Shown: positions 35,516 to 48,700, counted from the first letter of the stretch. The stretch is DNA of 64,000 nucleotides from Rallus limicola (GCA_022605955.1 JAKCOZ010000245.1:186001-250000); one strand, 5' to 3'. Made by a program: numbers and translations. The notes: generated from the sequence alone by a model not told the origin.

Positions 35516-37693
35516 ATGCCTTTCAGGCCTAGCTTCTTTACTTTGGGAGTTATTGCTGGACGTTTAGCATGTTTTGAACTGCAGTCTGCTAGGGCCGAGA
35601 AAAGCACCGTAGGAGGTTCCAGGCATTTTCCCTCTTTCCAGGCAAAGGAAAAGGCTGAGAGCCAAAGTGACAGGGTCTGCTCGTGTGTCCTGTTAGGAGG
35701 TTTCAGACAAGCTATGCCTTTCAGGCCTAGCTTCTTTACTTTGGGAGTTATTGCTGGACGTTTAGCATGTTTTGAACTGCAGTCTGCTAGGGCCGAGAAA
35801 AGCACCGTAGGAGGTTCCAGGCATGTTCCCTCTTTCCACGCAAAGGAAAAGGCTGAGAGCCAAAGCGACAGGGTCTGCTCGTGTGTCCTGTTAGGAGGTT
35901 TCAGACAAGCTATGCCTTTCAGGCCTACCTTCTTTACTTTGGGAGTTATTGCTGGACGTTTAGCATGTTTTGAACTGCAGTCTGCTAGGGCCGAGAAAAG
36001 CACCGTAGGAGGTTCCAGGCATGTTCCCTCTTTCCAGGCAAAGGAAAAGGCTGAGAGCCAAAGCGACAGGGTCTGCTCGTGTGTCCTGTTAGGAGGTTTC
36101 AGACAAGCTATGCCTTTCAGGCCTAGCTTCTTTACTTTGGGAGTTATTGCTGGACGTTTAGCATGTTTTGAACTGCAGTCTGCTAGGGCCGAGAAAAGCA
36201 CCGTAGGAGGTTCCAGGCATGTTCCCTCTTTCCAGGCAAAGGAAAAGGCTGAGAGCCAAAGCGACAGGGTCTGCTCGTGTGTCCTGTTAGGAGGTTTCAG
36301 ACAAGCTATGCCTTTCAGGCCTAGCTTCTTTACTTTGGGAGTTATTGCTGGACGTTTAGCATGTTTTGAACTGCAGTCTGCTAGGGCCGAGAAAAGCACC
36401 GTAGGAGGTTCCAGGCATGTTCCCTCTTTCCAGGCAAAGGAAAAGGCTGAGAGCCAAAGCGACAGGGTCTGCTCGTGTGTCCTGTTAGGAGGTTTCAGAC
36501 AAGCTATGCCTTTCAGGCCTAGCTTCTTTACTTTGGGAGTTATTGCTGGACGTTTAGCATGTTTTGAACTGCAGTCTGCTAGGGCCGAGAAAAGCACCGT
36601 AGGAGGTTCCAGGCATGTTCCCTCTTTCCAGGCAAACGAAAAGGCTGAGAGCCAAAGTGACAGAGTCTGCTCGTGTGTCCTGTTAGGAGGTTTCAGACAA
36701 GCTATGCCTTTCAGGCCTAGCTTCTTTACTTTGGGAGTTATTGCTGGACGTTTAGCATGTTTTGAACTGCAGTCTGCTAGGGCCGAGAAAAGCACCGTAG
36801 GAGGTTCCAGGCATGTTCCCTCTTTCCAGGCAAAGGAAAAGGCTGAGAGCCAAAGTGACAGGGTCTGCTCGTGTGTCCTGTTAGGAGGTTTCAGACAAGC
36901 TATGCCTTTCAGGCCTAGCTTCTTTACTTTGGGAGTTATTGCTGGACGTTTAGCATGTTTTGAACTGCAGTCTGCTAGGGCCGAGAAAAGCACCGTAGGA
37001 GGTTCCAGGCATGTTCCCTCTTTCCAGGCAAAGGAAAAGGCTGAGAGCCAAAGTGACAGGGTCTGCTCGTGTGTCCTGTTAGGAGGTTTCAGACAAGCTA
37101 TGCCTTTCAGGCCTAGCTTCTTTACTTTGGGAGTTATTGCTGGACGTTTAGCATGTTTTGAACTGCAGTCTGCTAGGGCCGAGAAAAGCACCGTAGGAGG
37201 TTCCAGGCATGTTCCCTCTTTCCAGGCAAAGGAAAAGGCTGAGAGCCAAAGCGACAGGGTCTGCTCGTGTGTCCTGTTAGGAGGTTTCAGACAAGCTATG
37301 CCTTTCAGGCCTAGCTTCTTTACTTTGGGTGTTATTGCTGGACGTTTAGCATGTTTTGAACTGCAGTCTGCTAGGGCCGAGAAAAGCACCGTAGGAGGTT
37401 CCAGGCATGTTCCCTCTTTCCAGGCAAAGGAAAAGGCTGAGAGCCAAAGTGACAGGGTCTGCTCGTGTGTCCTGTTAGGAGGTTTCAGACAAGCTATGCC
37501 TTTCAGGCCTCGCTTCTTTACTTTGGGAGTTATTGCTGGACGTTTAGCATGTTTTGAACTGCAGTCTGCTAGGGCCGAGAAAAGCACCGTAGGAGGTTCC
37601 AGGCATGTTCCCTCTTTCCAGGCAAAGGAAAAGGCTGAGAGCCAAAGTGACAGGGTCTGCTCGTGTGTCCTGTTAGGAGGTTTCAGACAAGCT
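35516..37693. repeat. 11-monomer HOR unit, derived from the 10-mer by one added monomer
   Basis: All markers of 33536-35515 recur in order, but an extra ordinary monomer lies between CCTACC (35912) and GCAAACGAA (36506). The unit is therefore 2,178 bp. This is a clean one-monomer expansion between adjacent HOR copies. Confidence 0.87.
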
Positions 37694-40262
37694 ATGCCTT
37701 TCAGGCCTAGCTTCTTTACTTTGGGAGTTATTGCTGGACGTTTAGCATGTTTTGAACTGCAGTCTGCTAGGGCCGAGAAAAGCACCGTAGGAGGTTCCAG
37801 GCATTTTCCCTCTTTCCAGGCAAAGGAAAAGGCTGAGAGCCAAAGTGACAGGGTCTGCTCGTGTGTCCTGTTAGGAGGTTTCAGACAAGCTATGCCTTTC
37901 AGGCCTAGCTTCTTTACTTTGGGAGTTATTGCTGGACGTTTAGCATGTTTTGAACTGCAGTCTGCTAGGGCCGAGAAAAGCACCGTAGGAGGTTCCAGGC
38001 ATGTTCCCTCTTTCCACGCAAAGGAAAAGGCTGAGAGCCAAAGCGACAGGGTCTGCTCGTGTGTCCTGTTAGGAGGTTTCAGACAAGCTATGCCTTTCAG
38101 GCCTACCTTCTTTACTTTGGGAGTTATTGCTGGACGTTTAGCATGTTTTGAACTGCAGTCTGCTAGGGCCGAGAAAAGCACCGTAGGAGGTTCCAGGCAT
38201 GTTCCCTCTTTCCAGGCAAAGGAAAAGGCTGAGAGCCAAAGCGACAGGGTCTGCTCGTGTGTCCTGTTAGGAGGTTTCAGACAAGCTATGCCTTTCAGGC
38301 CTAGCTTCTTTACTTTGGGAGTTATTGCTGGACGTTTAGCATGTTTTGAACTGCAGTCTGCTAGGGCCGAGAAAAGCACCGTAGGAGGTTCCAGGCATGT
38401 TCCCTCTTTCCAGGCAAAGGAAAAGGCTGAGAGCCAAAGCGACAGGGTCTGCTCGTGTGTCCTGTTAGGAGGTTTCAGACAAGCTATGCCTTTCAGGCCT
38501 AGCTTCTTTACTTTGGGAGTTATTGCTGGACGTTTAGCATGTTTTGAACTGCAGTCTGCTAGGGCCGAGAAAAGCACCGTAGGAGGTTCCAGGCATGTTC
38601 CCTCTTTCCAGGCAAACGAAAAGGCTGAGAGCCAAAGTGACAGAGTCTGCTCGTGTGTCCTGTTAGGAGGTTTCAGACAAGCTATGCCTTTCAGGCCTAG
38701 CTTCTTTACTTTGGGAGTTATTGCTGGACGTTTAGCATGTTTTGAACTGCAGTCTGCTAGGGCCGAGAAAAGCACCGTAGGAGGTTCCAGGCATGTTCCC
38801 TCTTTCCAGGCAAAGGAAAAGGCTGAGAGCCAAAGTGACAGGGTCTGCTCGTGTGTCCTGTTAGGAGGTTTCAGACAAGCTATGCCTTTCAGGCCTAGCT
38901 TCTTTACTTTGGGAGTTATTGCTGGACGTTTAGCATGTTTTGAACTGCAGTCTGCTAGGGCCGAGAAAAGCACCGTAGGAGGTTCCAGGCATGTTCCCTC
39001 TTTCCAGGCAAAGGAAAAGGCTGAGAGCCAAAGCGACAGGGTCTGCTCGTGTGTCCTGTTAGGAGGTTTCAGACAAGCTATGCCTTTCAGGCCTAGCTTC
39101 TTTACTTTGGGAGTTATTGCTGGATGTTTAGCATAGTTTGAACTGCAGTCTGCTAGGGCCGAGAAAAGCACCGTAGGAGGTTCCAGGCATGTTCCCTCTT
39201 TCCAGGCAAAGGAAAAGGCTGAGAGCCAAAGTGACAGGGTCTGCTCGTGTGTCCTGTTAGGAGGTTTCAGACAAGCTATGCCTTTCAGGCCTAGCTTCTT
39301 TACTTTGGGAGTTATTGCTGGGCGTTTAGCATGTTTTGAACTGCAGTCTGCTAGGGCCGAGAAAAGTACCGTAGGAGGTTCCAGGCATGTTCCCTCTTTC
39401 CAGGCAAAGGAAAAGGCTGAGAGCCAAAGTGACAGGGTCTGCTCGTGTGTCCTGTTAGGAGGTTTCAGACAAGCTATGCCTTTCAGTCCTCGCTTCTTTA
39501 CTTTGGGAGTTATTGCTGGACGTTTAGCATGTTTTGAACTGCAGTCTGCTAGGGCCGAGAAAAGCACCGTAGGAGGTTCCAGGCATGTTCCCTCTTTCCA
39601 GGCAAAGGAAAAGGCTGAGATCCAAAGTGACAGGGTCTGCTCGTGTGTCCTGTTAGGAGGTTTCAGACAAGCTATGCCTTTCAGGCCTAGCTTCTTTACT
39701 TTGGGAGTTATTGCTGGACGTTTAGCATGTTTTGAACTGCAGTCTGCTAGGGCCGAGAAAAGCACCGTAGGAGGTTCCAGGCATGTTCCCTCTTTCCAGG
39801 CAAAGGAAAAGGCTGAGAGCCAAAGTGACAGGGTCTGCTCGTGTGTCCTGTTAGGAGGTTTCAGACAAGCTATGCCTTTCAGGCCTAGCTTCTTTACTTT
39901 GGGAGTTATTGCTGGACGTTTAGCATGTTTTGTCATGCAGTCTGCTAGGGCCGAGAAAAGCACCGTAGGAGGTTCCAGGCATGTTCCCTCTTTCCAGGCA
40001 AAGGAAAAGGCTGAGAGCCAAAGTGACAGGGTCTGCTCGTGTGTCCTGTTAGGAGGTTTCAGACAAGCTATGCCTTTCAGGCCTAGCTTCTTTGGGAGTT
40101 ATTGCTGGACGTTTAGCATGTTTTGAACTGCAGTCTGCTAGGGCCGAGAAAAGCACCGTAGGAGGTTCCAGGCATGTTCCCTCTTTCCAGGCAAAGGAAA
40201 AGGCTGAGAGCCAAAGCGACAGGGTCTGCTCGTGTGTCCTGTTAGGAGGTTTCAGACAAGCT
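37694..40262. repeat. 13-monomer block, copy 1 of a 5,534-bp-offset duplication
   Basis: This 2,569-bp block joins the eight-monomer cassette (37694-39277) to the cassette ending in the 5-bp deletion (39080-40262); they share the GATG...CATAG monomer. Every marker recurs 5,534 bp downstream at 43228-45796. One private difference, AAAAGTACCG near 39364, is absent from copy 2. Leftward the copies diverge at once (37496 is a GAACTGCAG-type CCTCGC monomer and 43030 is a GAATTGCAG type), which places the boundary near 37.5-37.7 kb. Confidence 0.85.
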
Positions 40263-42435
40263 ATGCCTTTCAGGCCTAGCTTCTTTACTTTGGGAGTTAT
40301 TGCTGGACGTTTAGCATGTTTTGAACTGCAGTCTGCTAGGGCCGAGAAAAGCACCGTAGGAGGTTCCAGGCATGTTCCCTCTTTCCAGGCAAAGGAAAAG
40401 GCTGAGAGCCAAAGTGACAGGGTCTGCTCGTGTGTCCTGTTAGGAGGTTTCAGACAAGCTATGCCTTTCAGGCCTAGCTTCTTTACTTTGGGAGTTATTG
40501 CTGGACGTTTAGCATGTTTTGAACTGCAGTCTGCTAGGGCCGAGAAAAGCACCGTAGGAGGTTCCAGGCATGTTCCCTCTTTCCAGGCAAAGGAAAAGGC
40601 TGAGAGCCAAAGCGACAGGGTCTGCTCGTGTGTCCTGTTAGGAGGTTTCAGACAAGCTATGCCTTTCAGGCCTAGCTTCTTTACTTTGGGAGTTATTGCT
40701 GGACGTTTAGCATGTTTTGAACTGCAGTCTGCTAGGGCCGAGAAAAGCACCGTAGGAGGTTCCAGGCATGTTCCCTCTTTCCAGGCAAAGGAAAAGGCTG
40801 AGAGCCAAAGTGACAGGGTCTGCTCGTGTGTCCTGTTAGGAGGTTTCAGACAAGCTATGCCTTTCAGGCCTAGCTTCTTTACTTTGGGAGTTATTGCTGG
40901 ACGTTTAGCATGTTTTGAACTGCAGTCTGCTAGGGCCGAGAAAAGCACCGTAGGAGGTTCCAGGCATGTTCCCTCTTTCCAGGCAAAGGAAAAGGCTGAG
41001 AGCCAAAGTGACAGGGTCTGCTCGTGTGTCCTGTTAGGAGGTTTCAGACAAGCTATGCCTTTCAGGCCTAGCTTCTTTACTTTGGGTGTTATTGCTGGAC
41101 GTTTAGCATGTTTTGAACTGCAGTCTGCTAGGGCCGAGAAAAGCACCGTAGGAGGTTCCAGGCATGTTCCCTCTTTCCAGGCAAAGGAAAAGGCTGAGAG
41201 CCAAAGTGACAGGGTCTGCTCGTGTGTCCTGTTAGGAGGTTTCAGACAAGCTATGCCTTTCAGGCCTAGCTTCTTTGGGAGTTATTGCTGGACGTTTAGC
41301 ATGTTTTGAACTGCAGTCTGCTAGGGCCGAGAAAAGCACCGTAGGAGGTTCCAGGCATGTTCCCTCTTTCCAGGCAAAGGAAAAGGCTGAGAGCCAAAGC
41401 GACAGGGTCTGCTCGTGTGTCCTGTTAGGAGGTTTCAGACAAGCTATGCCTTTCAGGCCTAGCTTCTTTACTTTGGGAGTTATTGCTGGACGTTTAGCAT
41501 GTTTTGAACTGCAGTCTGCTAGGGCCGAGAAAAGCACCGTAGGAGGTTCCAGGCATGTTCCCTCTTTCCAGGCAAAGGAAAAGGCTGAGAGCCAAAGTGA
41601 CAGGGTCTGCTCGTGTGTCCTGTTAGGAGGTTTCAGACAAGCTATGCCTTTCAGGCCTAGCTTCTTTACTTTGGGAGTTATTGCTGGACGTTTAGCATGT
41701 TTTGAACTGCAGTCTGCTAGGGCCGAGAAAAGCACCGTAGGAGGTTCCAGGCATGTTCCCTCTTTCCAGGCAAAGGAAAAGGCTGAGAGCCAAAGCGACA
41801 GGGTCTGCTCGTGTGTCCTGTTAGGAGGTTTCAGACAAGCTATGCCTTTCAGGCCTAGCTTCTTTACTTTGGGAGTTATTGCTGGACGTTTAGCATGTTT
41901 TGAACTGCAGTCTGCTAGGGCCGAGAAAAGCACCGTAGGAGGTTCCAGGCATGTTCCCTCTTTCCAGGCAAAGGAAAAGGCTGAGAGCCAAAGTGACAGG
42001 GTCTGCTCGTGTGTCCTGTTAGGAGGTTTCAGACAAGCTATGCCTTTCAGGCCTAGCTTCTTTACTTTGGGAGTTATTGCTGGACGTTTAGCATGTTTTG
42101 AACTGCAGTCTGCTAGGGCCGAGAAAAGCACCGTAGGAGGTTCCAGGCATGTTCCCTCTTTCCAGGCAAAGGAAAAGGCTGAGAGCCAAAGTGACAGGGT
42201 CTGCTCGTGTGTCCTGTTAGGAGGTTTCAGACAAGCTATGCCTTTCAGGCCTAGCTTCTTTACTTTGGGTGTTATTGCTGGACGTTTAGCATGTTTTGAA
42301 CTGCAGTCTGCTAGGGCCGAGAAAAGCACCGTAGGAGGTTCCAGGCATGTTCCCTCTTTCCAGGCAAAGGAAAAGGCTGAGAGCCAAAGTGACAGGGTCT
42401 GCTCGTGTGTCCTGTTAGGAGGTTTCAGACAAGCT
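40070..42435. repeat. Tandem duplication of a 1,183-bp six-monomer unit
   Basis: Units 40070-41252 and 41253-42435 each begin with the 193-bp deletion monomer. They have the same C/T pattern at AAGYGAC (C, T, C, T, T in the next monomers) and carry TTTGGGTGTT at 41087 and 42270, exactly 1,183 bp apart. The next monomer to the right has no deletion, so there are only two units. This explains why four deletion monomers exist while only three cassettes precede them. Confidence 0.85.
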
Positions 42436-43227
42436 ATGCCTTTCAGGCCTAGCTTCTTTACTTTGGGAGTTATTGCTGGACGTTTAGCATGTTTTGAACT
42501 GCAGTCTGCTAGGGCCGAGAAAAGCACCGTAGGAGGTTCCAGGCATGTTCCCTCTTTCCAGGCAAAGGAAAAGGCTGAGAGCCAAAGTGACAGGGTCTGC
42601 TCGTGTGTCCTGTTAGGAGGTTTCAGACAAGCTATGCCTTTCAGGCCTAGCTTCTTTACTTTGGGAGTTATTGCTGGACGTTTAGCATGTTTTGAACTGC
42701 AGTCTGCTAGGGCCGAGAAAAGCACCGTAGGAGGTTCCAGGCATGTTCCCTCTTTCCAGGCAAAGGAAAAGGCTGAGAGCCAAAGTGACAGGGTCTGCTC
42801 GTGTGTCCTGTTAGGAGGTTTCAGACAAGCTATGCCTTTCAGGCCTAGCTTCTTTACTTTGGGAGTTATTGCTGGACGTTTAGCATGTTTTGAACTGCAG
42901 TCTGCTAGGGCCGAGAAAAGCACCGTAGGAGGTTCCAGGCATGTTCCCTCTTTCCAGGCAAAGGAAAAGGCTGAGAGCCAAAGTGACAGGGTCTGCTCGT
43001 GTGTCCTGTTAGGAGGTTTCAGACAAGCTATGCCTTTCAGGCCTCGCTTCTTTACTTTGGGAGTTATTGCTGGACGTTTAGCATTTTTTGAATTGCAGTC
43101 TGCTAGGGCCGAGAAAAGCACCGTAGGAGGTTCCAGGCATGTTCCCTCTTTCCAGGCAAAGGAAAAGGCTGAGAGCCAAAGTGACAGGGTCTGCTCGTGT
43201 GTCCTGTTAGGAGGTTTCAGACAAGCT
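42436..43227. repeat. Array segment between duplicated blocks
   Basis: Four 198-bp monomers, the last (43030-43227) combining CCTCGC and GCATTTTTTGAATTGCAG. The same combination occurs near 49760. I see nothing else here. Confidence 0.8.
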
Positions 43228-45796
43228 ATGCCTTTCAGGCCTAGCTTCTTTACTTTGGGAGTTATTGCTGGACGTTTAGCATGTTTTGAACTGCAGTCTG
43301 CTAGGGCCGAGAAAAGCACCGTAGGAGGTTCCAGGCATTTTCCCTCTTTCCAGGCAAAGGAAAAGGCTGAGAGCCAAAGTGACAGGGTCTGCTCGTGTGT
43401 CCTGTTAGGAGGTTTCAGACAAGCTATGCCTTTCAGGCCTAGCTTCTTTACTTTGGGAGTTATTGCTGGACGTTTAGCATGTTTTGAACTGCAGTCTGCT
43501 AGGGCCGAGAAAAGCACCGTAGGAGGTTCCAGGCATGTTCCCTCTTTCCACGCAAAGGAAAAGGCTGAGAGCCAAAGCGACAGGGTCTGCTCGTGTGTCC
43601 TGTTAGGAGGTTTCAGACAAGCTATGCCTTTCAGGCCTACCTTCTTTACTTTGGGAGTTATTGCTGGACGTTTAGCATGTTTTGAACTGCAGTCTGCTAG
43701 GGCCGAGAAAAGCACCGTAGGAGGTTCCAGGCATGTTCCCTCTTTCCAGGCAAAGGAAAAGGCTGAGAGCCAAAGCGACAGGGTCTGCTCGTGTGTCCTG
43801 TTAGGAGGTTTCAGACAAGCTATGCCTTTCAGGCCTAGCTTCTTTACTTTGGGAGTTATTGCTGGACGTTTAGCATGTTTTGAACTGCAGTCTGCTAGGG
43901 CCGAGAAAAGCACCGTAGGAGGTTCCAGGCATGTTCCCTCTTTCCAGGCAAAGGAAAAGGCTGAGAGCCAAAGCGACAGGGTCTGCTCGTGTGTCCTGTT
44001 AGGAGGTTTCAGACAAGCTATGCCTTTCAGGCCTAGCTTCTTTACTTTGGGAGTTATTGCTGGACGTTTAGCATGTTTTGAACTGCAGTCTGCTAGGGCC
44101 GAGAAAAGCACCGTAGGAGGTTCCAGGCATGTTCCCTCTTTCCAGGCAAACGAAAAGGCTGAGAGCCAAAGTGACAGAGTCTGCTCGTGTGTCCTGTTAG
44201 GAGGTTTCAGACAAGCTATGCCTTTCAGGCCTAGCTTCTTTACTTTGGGAGTTATTGCTGGACGTTTAGCATGTTTTGAACTGCAGTCTGCTAGGGCCGA
44301 GAAAAGCACCGTAGGAGGTTCCAGGCATGTTCCCTCTTTCCAGGCAAAGGAAAAGGCTGAGAGCCAAAGTGACAGGGTCTGCTCGTGTGTCCTGTTAGGA
44401 GGTTTCAGACAAGCTATGCCTTTCAGGCCTAGCTTCTTTACTTTGGGAGTTATTGCTGGACGTTTAGCATGTTTTGAACTGCAGTCTGCTAGGGCCGAGA
44501 AAAGCACCGTAGGAGGTTCCAGGCATGTTCCCTCTTTCCAGGCAAAGGAAAAGGCTGAGAGCCAAAGCGACAGGGTCTGCTCGTGTGTCCTGTTAGGAGG
44601 TTTCAGACAAGCTATGCCTTTCAGGCCTAGCTTCTTTACTTTGGGAGTTATTGCTGGATGTTTAGCATAGTTTGAACTGCAGTCTGCTAGGGCCGAGAAA
44701 AGCACCGTAGGAGGTTCCAGGCATGTTCCCTCTTTCCAGGCAAAGGAAAAGGCTGAGAGCCAAAGTGACAGGGTCTGCTCGTGTGTCCTGTTAGGAGGTT
44801 TCAGACAAGCTATGCCTTTCAGGCCTAGCTTCTTTACTTTGGGAGTTATTGCTGGGCGTTTAGCATGTTTTGAACTGCAGTCTGCTAGGGCCGAGAAAAG
44901 CACCGTAGGAGGTTCCAGGCATGTTCCCTCTTTCCAGGCAAAGGAAAAGGCTGAGAGCCAAAGTGACAGGGTCTGCTCGTGTGTCCTGTTAGGAGGTTTC
45001 AGACAAGCTATGCCTTTCAGTCCTCGCTTCTTTACTTTGGGAGTTATTGCTGGACGTTTAGCATGTTTTGAACTGCAGTCTGCTAGGGCCGAGAAAAGCA
45101 CCGTAGGAGGTTCCAGGCATGTTCCCTCTTTCCAGGCAAAGGAAAAGGCTGAGATCCAAAGTGACAGGGTCTGCTCGTGTGTCCTGTTAGGAGGTTTCAG
45201 ACAAGCTATGCCTTTCAGGCCTAGCTTCTTTACTTTGGGAGTTATTGCTGGACGTTTAGCATGTTTTGAACTGCAGTCTGCTAGGGCCGAGAAAAGCACC
45301 GTAGGAGGTTCCAGGCATGTTCCCTCTTTCCAGGCAAAGGAAAAGGCTGAGAGCCAAAGTGACAGGGTCTGCTCGTGTGTCCTGTTAGGAGGTTTCAGAC
45401 AAGCTATGCCTTTCAGGCCTAGCTTCTTTACTTTGGGAGTTATTGCTGGACGTTTAGCATGTTTTGTCATGCAGTCTGCTAGGGCCGAGAAAAGCACCGT
45501 AGGAGGTTCCAGGCATGTTCCCTCTTTCCAGGCAAAGGAAAAGGCTGAGAGCCAAAGTGACAGGGTCTGCTCGTGTGTCCTGTTAGGAGGTTTCAGACAA
45601 GCTATGCCTTTCAGGCCTAGCTTCTTTGGGAGTTATTGCTGGACGTTTAGCATGTTTTGAACTGCAGTCTGCTAGGGCCGAGAAAAGCACCGTAGGAGGT
45701 TCCAGGCATGTTCCCTCTTTCCAGGCAAAGGAAAAGGCTGAGAGCCAAAGCGACAGGGTCTGCTCGTGTGTCCTGTTAGGAGGTTTCAGACAAGCT
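43228..45796. repeat. 13-monomer block, copy 2 of a 5,534-bp-offset duplication
   Basis: It is equal in length (2,569 bp) and marker order to 37694-40262. Similarity seems to continue for about two monomers to the right, after which this copy has a TTCCACGC monomer near 46317 with no counterpart in copy 1. The offset is 28 monomers minus two 5-bp deletions. Confidence 0.85.
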
Positions 45797-48700
45797 ATGC
45801 CTTTCAGGCCTAGCTTCTTTACTTTGGGAGTTATTGCTGGACGTTTAGCATGTTTTGAACTGCAGTCTGCTAGGGCCGAGAAAAGCACCGTAGGAGGTTC
45901 CAGGCATGTTCCCTCTTTCCAGGCAAAGGAAAAGGCTGAGAGCCAAAGTGACAGGGTCTGCTCGTGTGTCCTGTTAGGAGGTTTCAGACAAGCTATGCCT
46001 TTCAGGCCTAGCTTCTTTACTTTGGGAGTTATTGCTGGACGTTTAGCATGTTTTGAACTGCAGTCTGCTAGGGCCGAGAAAAGCACCGTAGGAGGTTCCA
46101 GGCATGTTCCCTCTTTCCAGGCAAAGGAAAAGGCTGAGAGCCAAAGTGACAGGGTCTGCTCGTGTGTCCTGTTAGGAGGTTTCAGACAAGCTATGCCTTT
46201 CAGGCCTAGCTTCTTTACTTTGGGAGTTATTGCTGGACGTTTAGCATGTTTTGAACTGCAGTCTGCTAGGGCCGAGAAAAGCACCGTAGGAGGTTCCAGG
46301 CATGTTCCCTCTTTCCACGCAAAGGAAAAGGCTGAGAGCCAAAGCGACAGGGTCTGCTCGTGTGTCCTGTTAGGAGGTTTCAGACAAGCTATGCCTTTCA
46401 GTCCTAGCTTCTTTACTTTGGGAGTTATTGCTGGACGTTTAGCATGTTTTGAACTGCAGTCTGCTAGGGCCGAGAAAAGCACCGTAGGAGGTTCCAGGCA
46501 TGTTCCCTCTTTCCAGGCAAAGGAAAAGGCTGAGAGCCAAAGTGACAGGGTCTGCTCGTGTGTCCTGTTAGGAAGTTTCAGACATGCTATGCCTTTCAGG
46601 CCTCGCTTCTTTACTTTGGGAGTTATTGCTGGACGTTTAGCATGTTTTGAACTGCAGTCTGCTAGGGCCGAGAAAAGCACCGTAGGAGGTTCCAGGCATG
46701 TTCCCTCTTTCCAGGCAAAGGAAAAGGCTGAGAGCCAAAGTGACAGGGTCTGCTCGTGTGTCCTGTTAGGAGGTTTCAGACAAGCTATGCCTTTCAGGCC
46801 TAGCTTCTTTACTTTGGGAGTTATTGCTGGACGTTTAGCATGTTTTGAACTGCAGTCTGCTAGGGCCGAGAAAAGCACCGTAGGAGGTTCCAGGCATGTT
46901 CCCTCTTTCCAGGCAAAGGAAAAGGCTGAGAGCCAAAGTGACAGGGTCTGCTCGTGTGTCCTGTTAGGAGGTTTCAGACAAGCTATGCCTTTCAGGCCTA
47001 GCTTCTTTACTTTGGGAGTTATTGCTGGATGTTTAGCATGTTTTGAACTGCAGTCTGCTAGGGCCGAGAAAAGCACCGTAGGAGGTTCCAGGCATGTTCC
47101 CTCTTTCCAGGCAAAGGAAAAGGCTGAGAGCCAAAGCGACAGGGTCTGCTCGTGTGTCCTGTTAGGAGGTTTCAGACAAGCTATGCCTTTCAGGCCTAGC
47201 TTCTTTACTTTGGGTGTTATTGCTGGACGTTTAGCATGTTTTGAACTGCAGTCTGCTAGGGCCGAGAAAAGCACCGTAGGAGGTTCCAGGCATGTTCCCT
47301 CTTTCCAGGCAAAGGAAAAGGCTGAGAGCCAAAGTGACAGGGTCTGCTCGTGTGTCCTGTTAGGAGGTTTCAGACAAGCTATGCCTTTCAGGCCTCGCTT
47401 CTTTACTTTGGGAGTTATTGCTGGACGTTTAGCATGTTTTGAACTGCAGTCTGCTAGGGCCGAGAAAAGCACCGTAGGAGGTTCCAGGCATGTTCCCTCT
47501 TTCCAGGCAAAGGAAAAGGCTGAGAGCCAAAGTGACAGGGTCTGCTCGTGTGTCCTGTTAGGAGGTTTCAGACAAGCTATGCCTTTCAGGCCTAGCTTCT
47601 TTACTTTGGGAGTTATTGCTGGACGTTTAGCATGTTTTGAACTGCAGTCTGCTAGGGCCGAGAAAAGCACCGTAGGAGGTTCCAGGCATGTTCCCTCTTT
47701 CCAGGCAAAGGAAAAGGCTGAGAGCCAAAGTGACAGGGTCTGCTCGTGTGTCCTGTTAGGAGGTTTCAGACAAGCTATGCCTTTCAGGCCTAGCTTCTTT
47801 ACTTTGGGAGTTATTGCTGGACGTTTAGCATGTTTTGAACTGCAGTCTGCTAGGGCCGAGAAAAGCACCGTAGGAGGTTCCAGGCATGTTCCCTCTTTCC
47901 AGGCAAAGGAAAAGGCTGAGAGCCAAAGCGACAGGGTCTGCTCGTGTGTCCTGTTAGGAGGTTTCAGACAAGCTATGCCTTTCAGGCCTAGCTTCTTTAC
48001 TTTGGGAGTTATTGCTGGACGTTTAGCATGTTTTGAACTGCAGTCTGCTAGGGCCGAGAAAAGCACCGTAGGAGGTTCCAGGCATGTTCCCTCTTTCCAG
48101 GCAAAGGAAAAGGCTGAGAGCCAAAGCGACAGGGTCTGCTCGTGTGTCCTGTTAGGAGGTTTCAGACAAGCTATGCCTTTCAGGCCTAGCTTCTTTACTT
48201 TGGGAGTTATTGCTGGACGTTTAGCATGTTTTGAACTGCAGTCTGCTAGGGCCGAGAAAAGCACCGTAGGAGGTTCCAGGCATGTTCCCTCTTTCCAGGC
48301 AAAGGAAAAGGCTGAGAGCCAAAGCGACAGGGTCTGCTCGTGTGTCCTGTTAGGAGGTTTCAGACAAGCTATGCCTTTCAGGCCTAGCTTCTTTACTTTG
48401 GGAGTTATTGCTGGACGTTTAGCATGTTTTGAACTGCAGTCTGCTAGGGCCGAGAAAAGCACCGTAGGAGGTTCCAGGCATGTTCCCTCTTTCCAGGCAA
48501 AGGAAAAGGCTGAGAGCCAAAGCGACAGGGTCTGCTCGTGTGTCCTGTTAGGAGGTTTCAGACAAGCTATGCCTTTCAGGCCTAGCTTCTTTACTTTGGG
48601 AGTTATTGCTGGACGTTTAGCATGTTTTGAACTGCAGTCTGCTAGGGCCGAGAAAAGCACCGTAGGAGGTTCCAGGCATGTTCCCTCTTTCCAGGCAAAG

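Noticed and set aside
31009..39963. A 2,984-codon minus-strand open frame
   Set aside because: Same artefact on the other strand; its ends coincide with length changes or variant monomers and not with gene boundaries.
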